64,000 bases of DNA from JBDHWG01 sp046328505. Its GTDB lineage: Bacteria > Chloroflexota > Anaerolineae > Epilineales > JAHCIE01. A program made the position numbers and the translations under genes. Position 1 is the first letter of the stretch, and every line of letters begins with the position of its first letter. Shown one piece after another: positions 60,231 through 64,000 of the stretch. Under the pieces are notes generated by a model. That model worked only from the letters and a program-made list of their open reading frames with translations, did not search any database and had not been told where the DNA came from. The stretch lies in contig JAXLWL010000004.1 in assembly GCA_046328505.1 (NCBI GenBank), positions 744,001-808,000 on the forward strand. The letters run 5' to 3'.

Positions 60231-62387
60231 ATGGAGCAATCGCAAAGCCTTCAGACGGGTGGGTTCGCTCTCGAGCGGATGGATGTCCACCCGACCCACT
60301 CATACAACGGCTACCATCTGCGGCCCGGTAAGCCATTCCCGTTTGGCGCTACGTTTGTGCCGGGCGGCGTCAATTTCTCGGTCTTCTCGCGCAGCGCCAC
60401 GAGCTGCACGCTCGTCCTGTTCGAGAAGGGGACCAGCGAGCCATTCGTCGAAATTCCCTTCCCGGACGAATTCCGGATTGGGAACGTGTTCACCATGGTC
60501 GTTTTTGACATTGGCTATGAGAACATCGAGTATGGCTACAAGATGGACGGACCGTGGGACCCGCAACGCGGCCACAGGTTCAACAAGGACAAGATTCTGC
60601 TCGATCCCTACGCCAAGGTCGTCGCGGGGCGCGATGTCTGGGGCCGGGAGCCGGACTGGAACGACGTTTACCAGTATCGCGGTCGTCTCGTCTACGATGA
60701 CTTCGATTGGGAGGGCGACCGGCCCCTGGAGATTCCCATCGAGGACCTGGTCATCTATGAAGCGCACGTGCGCGGCTTCACACGCCATCCATCGTCTGGC
60801 GTGAAGCACGCCGGGACGTATACCGCGATTCGCGAGAAGATCCCCTATCTCAAGGACCTGGGCGTCAACGCGCTGGAGCTGCTGCCCATCTTCGAGTTCG
60901 ATGAGTTCGACGGCAGCCGCGTTCTGCCGGAAACCGGCGAGCGTGTCTACAACTACTGGGGCTACAGCACGGTGGCCTATTTCGCGCCTAAGGCCGGCTT
61001 CGCGGCGACGGGCAAGTACGGCATGCAGGTGGATGAGCTCAAGACGGTCGTCAAGGAGCTGCACCGCAATGGCATCGAGGTCATCCTGGATGTCGTGTTC
61101 AACCACACGGCTGAAGGCAACGAGTATGGGCCGTACATCTCGTTCAAGGGCCTCGACAACCAGACGTACTACATGCTGACGCCCGAAGGCTACTACTTCA
61201 ACTTCAGCGGCACGGGCAACACCTTGAACTGCAACAACCCGATTGTGCGCAACATGGTGCTGGACTGCCTGCGCTACTGGGCGGCGGAGTATCACATTGA
61301 CGGCTTCCGCTTCGACCTCGCCGCCATCCTCGGGCGCGACCCGTGGGGCGCACCTTTGGCGAACCCACCGCTGCTGGAGACCCTGGCCTACGACCCCATC
61401 CTCGGGAAGTGCAAGCTCATCGCCGAGGCGTGGGACGCCGGCGGTCTGTACCAGGTCGGCTCGTTCCCGGCCTACGGGCGGTGGGCGGAGTGGAACGGCA
61501 AGTACCGCGACGCCATGCGCAAGTTCCTGAAAGGTGAGCCTGGCGTTGTCGGTGAAGTGTCTCAGCGCCTCCAGGGGTCACCGGATCTCTACGAGTGGGG
61601 GAATCGTGGTACCACGGCGTCCATCAACTTCTTCACCGCGCACGATGGCTTTACGCTGATGGACCTCGTCTCGTATAACGGCAAGCACAACGAGGCGAAC
61701 GGCGAGCACAACAACGACGGCTCCAACGACAACGACAGCTGGAACTGCGGATGGGAAGGGCCGACCGACGACTACTGGATCAATGCCCTGCGGCGCCAGC
61801 AGATCAAGAACGCCATGCTCATGCTCATGGTGAGCCAGGGCGTACCGATGTTCGTCATGGGCGACGAGGTCGGCCGCACTCAGTATGGCAACAACAACGC
61901 GTACTGCCACGACACCGAGCTCAGTTGGCTCGACTGGAATCTCGTCAGTCGTAACCCAGACCTCTTCCGCTTCGTCAAGCATCTCGTCGCCTTCCGCAAG
62001 GCGCACCCCGCGCTGCGCAACACGACGCACTTCCGCAACGCGGACTATCTCGGGACAGGTTACCCGGATATAAGCTGGCACGGCACCCAGGCGTGGAGCG
62101 CCGATTGGTCGGAGTCAAGCCGCGTCGTCGCGTTCTTGCTTGACGGGAAGCACGCCCGCGGCGGCTCAGCGCACGACAACTTCATCTACGTCGTCCTCAA
62201 TATGCACTGGGACGGCCTCGATTTCAGTCTACCCGGTCTGCCGCCGGGGCTTCAGTGGCACGTATTCGCGAACACGGGCGCCGGGTCCCCGGAGGATATC
62301 TGGGAGCCGGGCACGGAGCCGCCCCTGTATGACCAGGGCAAGCTGTTCCTGTCCGGTCGATCGTGCGCCATCCTGGTCGGTAAGTAA
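60231..62387 (+). CDS. glgX: Glycogen debranching enzyme (GH13 isoamylase-type)
   Basis: 718 residues. An N-terminal CBM48 domain (residues ~25-130, PGKPFPFGATFVPGGVNFSVFS) leads into the GH13 barrel. All four catalytic regions are present: DVVFNHT near residue 287, GFRFDLAAILG near 359 with the nucleophile Asp, EAWDAGG near 398 with the acid/base Glu, and FFTAHDGFTL near 470. It cleaves alpha-1,6 branches left by glycogen phosphorylase. Ten bases separate it from the STAS gene and 39 from the next, so all are likely co-transcribed. Strong RBS GGAGGAGC is upstream of ATG 60231. Confidence 0.95.
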   Translation: MEQSQSLQTGGFALERMDVHPTHSYNGYHLRPGKPFPFGATFVPGGVNFSVFSRSATSCTLVLFEKGTSEPFVEIPFPDEFRIGNVFTMVVFDIGYENIEYGYKMDGPWDPQRGHRFNKDKILLDPYAKVVAGRDVWGREPDWNDVYQYRGRLVYDDFDWEGDRPLEIPIEDLVIYEAHVRGFTRHPSSGVKHAGTYTAIREKIPYLKDLGVNALELLPIFEFDEFDGSRVLPETGERVYNYWGYSTVAYFAPKAGFAATGKYGMQVDELKTVVKELHRNGIEVILDVVFNHTAEGNEYGPYISFKGLDNQTYYMLTPEGYYFNFSGTGNTLNCNNPIVRNMVLDCLRYWAAEYHIDGFRFDLAAILGRDPWGAPLANPPLLETLAYDPILGKCKLIAEAWDAGGLYQVGSFPAYGRWAEWNGKYRDAMRKFLKGEPGVVGEVSQRLQGSPDLYEWGNRGTTASINFFTAHDGFTLMDLVSYNGKHNEANGEHNNDGSNDNDSWNCGWEGPTDDYWINALRRQQIKNAMLMLMVSQGVPMFVMGDEVGRTQYGNNNAYCHDTELSWLDWNLVSRNPDLFRFVKHLVAFRKAHPALRNTTHFRNADYLGTGYPDISWHGTQAWSADWSESSRVVAFLLDGKHARGGSAHDNFIYVVLNMHWDGLDFSLPGLPPGLQWHVFANTGAGSPEDIWEPGTEPPLYDQGKLFLSGRSCAILVGK

Positions 62388-62426
62388 CCCTTCACCACCT
62401 CACCAACGACGAAAAGGAGCGTAACC

Positions 62427-62747
62427 ATGGCTTTCAGTTCTTCTCTCGACATGAGCGACGGTGTTGCCAAGATAACTCTGGACGGTGAGCTGGACGCGAC
62501 CGCAGCGCCGGCCTTCCGAGACACCATCGAGCAGGCCGCCGCCGGCCAACCCCAGCGCCTCGTTCTGCTCATGCAGGGCCTCGAATACATGGCGAGCGCC
62601 GGTGTGCGCGTCCTCATCTTCGCGAAGCAGAAGATGGGCGCGAACGTGGATATCTATGCCATCGCCCCGACGGAGCAGGTCCTCAGCACGCTGCAGAAGA
62701 CGGGCGTCGATCGCAGCATCATCGTGCAGGACAAGTACGAGGGGTAG
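62427..62747 (+). CDS. STAS-domain anti-sigma factor antagonist (second)
   Basis: 106 residues: KITLDGELDATAAPAFRDTIEQAAAGQPQRLVLLMQGLEYMASAGVRVLIFAKQKMG spans the STAS fold with the candidate phosphoserine in MASAG. It ends with VLSTLQKTGVDRSIIVQDKYEG. AAAAGGAG precedes ATG 62427. It differs from the STAS protein at 59885, so the two may answer to different kinases. Confidence 0.9.
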   Translation: MAFSSSLDMSDGVAKITLDGELDATAAPAFRDTIEQAAAGQPQRLVLLMQGLEYMASAGVRVLIFAKQKMGANVDIYAIAPTEQVLSTLQKTGVDRSIIVQDKYEG

Positions 62748-62804
62748 CGTCAGGGGCGGTGCGCCGCCTGTATCCGAATCCGTTCCTTCTGCGGAGAGAG
62801 CTTC

Positions 62805-64000
62805 ATGGAACCGTTGATCGTAGATGGAAAGCTCGATGCTTTAGGCCCTATCCGCCAGTACGTCATGGCTGCGGCGGCCAAAGCTGGACTCAATAAGCGA
62901 AGGTCGTACGACCTCGCCCTTGCCGTGGACGAGGTCGCCACGAACATCGTCACGCACGGTTATGCTGAAGCCGGTCTAAGCGGCCAGATCACGGTCAGGG
63001 GCGACATCGATCAGCACGCCCTGGTGCTCACCCTGGAGGATACGGCGGTTCCGTACGATCCGACGAAACGTCCTCCTCCTCAGGAGGAGGACTTCGACCG
63101 CCCGCTCGAGGAACGCGACATCGGCGGCTGGGGAGTCTACCTGGCGATTCAGAGCGTCGACAACTTCATCTACCGCTATGTGGATGGCATGAACCGTAAC
63201 GTGTTCGTCATGAACCGCGATCCGCACGGCGATCTGCTGATCGTGGCGGACCTGCACGAGACACGCGACTCGCTGTCGCGTCTGCTGCGGGCGGAGGGGT
63301 ACGAGGTCGAGACCGTCGAGACGGCGTCGGAAGCGCTGGAGAAGCTGGCGGCCCGACCTTTCGACCTGGTATGCGTCGACGTGGGCATCCTTGACAGCGC
63401 TTCGCCGAATCTGATGCAGACGATGAAGGCGGACAACGCGCTGCGGGGCATTCCCATTCTGGTGCTGACCGACCTGCAGGGCATTCCGGCCGCCGAGCAG
63501 TCGATCACAGCAGGGGCGGATGACTACCTGCGCCATCCTTTCAGCCCCGTGGTTGTGCGCGCACGCATCGGCGCGAATCTCGAAAAGCAGCGGGTTAAGA
63601 TCGCCGAGGCGGCGCTAAAAGAGAGCGAGAAGTACGAGCGGGACGTGCTCATCGGGCATCAGATTCAGCTCAGCTTCCTGCCCGAGACGCTGCCGCAGCC
63701 GCGCAACTACGAGATCGCGGGGCGCTTCGCGCCGGCGCGCCAGGTGGCGGGTGACTTCTACGATTCGTTCCTCCTCCCGAACCAGACCAAGGTTGCCCTG
63801 GTGCTGGGAGACGTGTGCGACAAGGGGGTGGGGGCGGCGCTGTTCATGGCGCTCTTCCGGAGCATGCTGCGCGCTTTCGCGCAGCAGAACTATCCCATGA
63901 GCATGGTGATGGATGTCAGCGCTGAAGAGAGGCGTATCCTTCTCAGGGGCGGCAATATTGCGCTCAAGATGGCCGTCGAGCTGACCAATAACTACATCGT
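62805..64000 (+). CDS. RsbW-like kinase / receiver / PP2C phosphatase fusion (3' end outside window)
   Basis: At least 398 residues, still open at the window edge. Residues 1-138 are an anti-sigma-factor kinase ATPase domain with the N-box Glu43 and Asn47 in VDEVATNIVTHGY and the glycine loop IGGWGVYLA near 107. Residues ~142-260 are a receiver domain: the phospho-acceptor Asp192 is in CVDVGIL and Thr222 in VLTD, but the conserved Lys is His244 (LRHPF). Residues ~285 onward are a SpoIIE-type phosphatase with VAGDFYD (Asp317) and GDVCDKG (Asp336, Asp339). All partner-switching functions are thus in one chain. ATG 62805 has GGAGAG upstream and follows the STAS gene by 57 bases. Confidence 0.85.
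   Translation, partial: MEPLIVDGKLDALGPIRQYVMAAAAKAGLNKRRSYDLALAVDEVATNIVTHGYAEAGLSGQITVRGDIDQHALVLTLEDTAVPYDPTKRPPPQEEDFDRPLEERDIGGWGVYLAIQSVDNFIYRYVDGMNRNVFVMNRDPHGDLLIVADLHETRDSLSRLLRAEGYEVETVETASEALEKLAARPFDLVCVDVGILDSASPNLMQTMKADNALRGIPILVLTDLQGIPAAEQSITAGADDYLRHPFSPVVVRARIGANLEKQRVKIAEAALKESEKYERDVLIGHQIQLSFLPETLPQPRNYEIAGRFAPARQVAGDFYDSFLLPNQTKVALVLGDVCDKGVGAALFMALFRSMLRAFAQQNYPMSMVMDVSAEERRILLRGGNIALKMAVELTNNYI

Noticed and set aside
1..64000. tRNA or rRNA genes
   Set aside because: I looked for T-loop and anticodon-arm patterns in the larger gaps and saw none that folded convincingly; a covariance-model search would decide.

Overview
The window is high-GC bacterial DNA with dense gene packing. 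Gene content (a late nuo block, pyruvate dehydrogenase, a DUF3417-type glucan phosphorylase, a SARP/BTAD regulator, partner-switching regulators and many small palindromic repeats between genes) fits Chloroflexota best. That assignment is an inference from gene types only; I saw no rRNA, tRNA or phylogenetic marker that settles it.

Layout. 1-7288: end of a complex I operon (nuoL truncated at the window edge, nuoM, nuoN), with two DinB-fold genes and proline dehydrogenase inserted between nuoM and nuoN. 7289-19088: a membrane-bound Fe-S reductase with an apparent one-base frameshift, a hypothetical protein, an orphan antitoxin-like gene, an amidohydrolase, an S9 peptidase, an Mrp-type ATPase, a sulfite-oxidase-fold membrane protein, an orphan nucleotidyltransferase and a corrinoid adenosyltransferase, separated by several families of hairpin repeats. 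19089-34042: a YceI lipoprotein, pyruvate dehydrogenase E1a/E1b/E2/E3 followed by gcvH, glycogen phosphorylase, and a glycolate-oxidase-like glcD/glcE/DUF6504/glcF set with a methyltransferase. 34043-44334: a beta-propeller lipoprotein, a sugar-epimerase-like protein, two DHFR-fold reductases, a VOC protein, a PAP2 phosphatase, a large membrane phosphodiesterase-like fusion, a MaoC hydratase and two hypotheticals.

44471-59687 is the most unusual part. Twelve genes on the minus strand (55624 down to 44471) run with gaps of 6 to 77 bases: a small hypothetical, an Hsp31-like DJ-1 protein, a ThDP enzyme, an NTF2-like protein, a three-gene molybdenum hydroxylase whose Fe-S subunit is fused to another NTF2-like domain, two further NTF2/SnoaL proteins, a GMC oxidoreductase, a second DJ-1 protein and a VOC protein. 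Divergent from it is a SARP-type regulator whose C-terminal nucleotide-cyclase domain has lost catalytic aspartates. Two near-identical ~46-bp elements, each with a heptamer TCCAAAG repeated at 11-bp period ahead of a TAGACT box, flank the regulator and point outwards, one to the minus-strand operon and one to the AGE-family gene at 57870. I read this as an undescribed SARP-controlled oxidative pathway; its substrate is unknown.

59885-64000: two STAS proteins on either side of a glycogen debranching enzyme (glgX), then a fusion of an RsbW-like kinase, a receiver domain and a PP2C/SpoIIE phosphatase that runs off the window. Together with glgP this suggests that glycogen use and a partner-switching stress pathway are linked.
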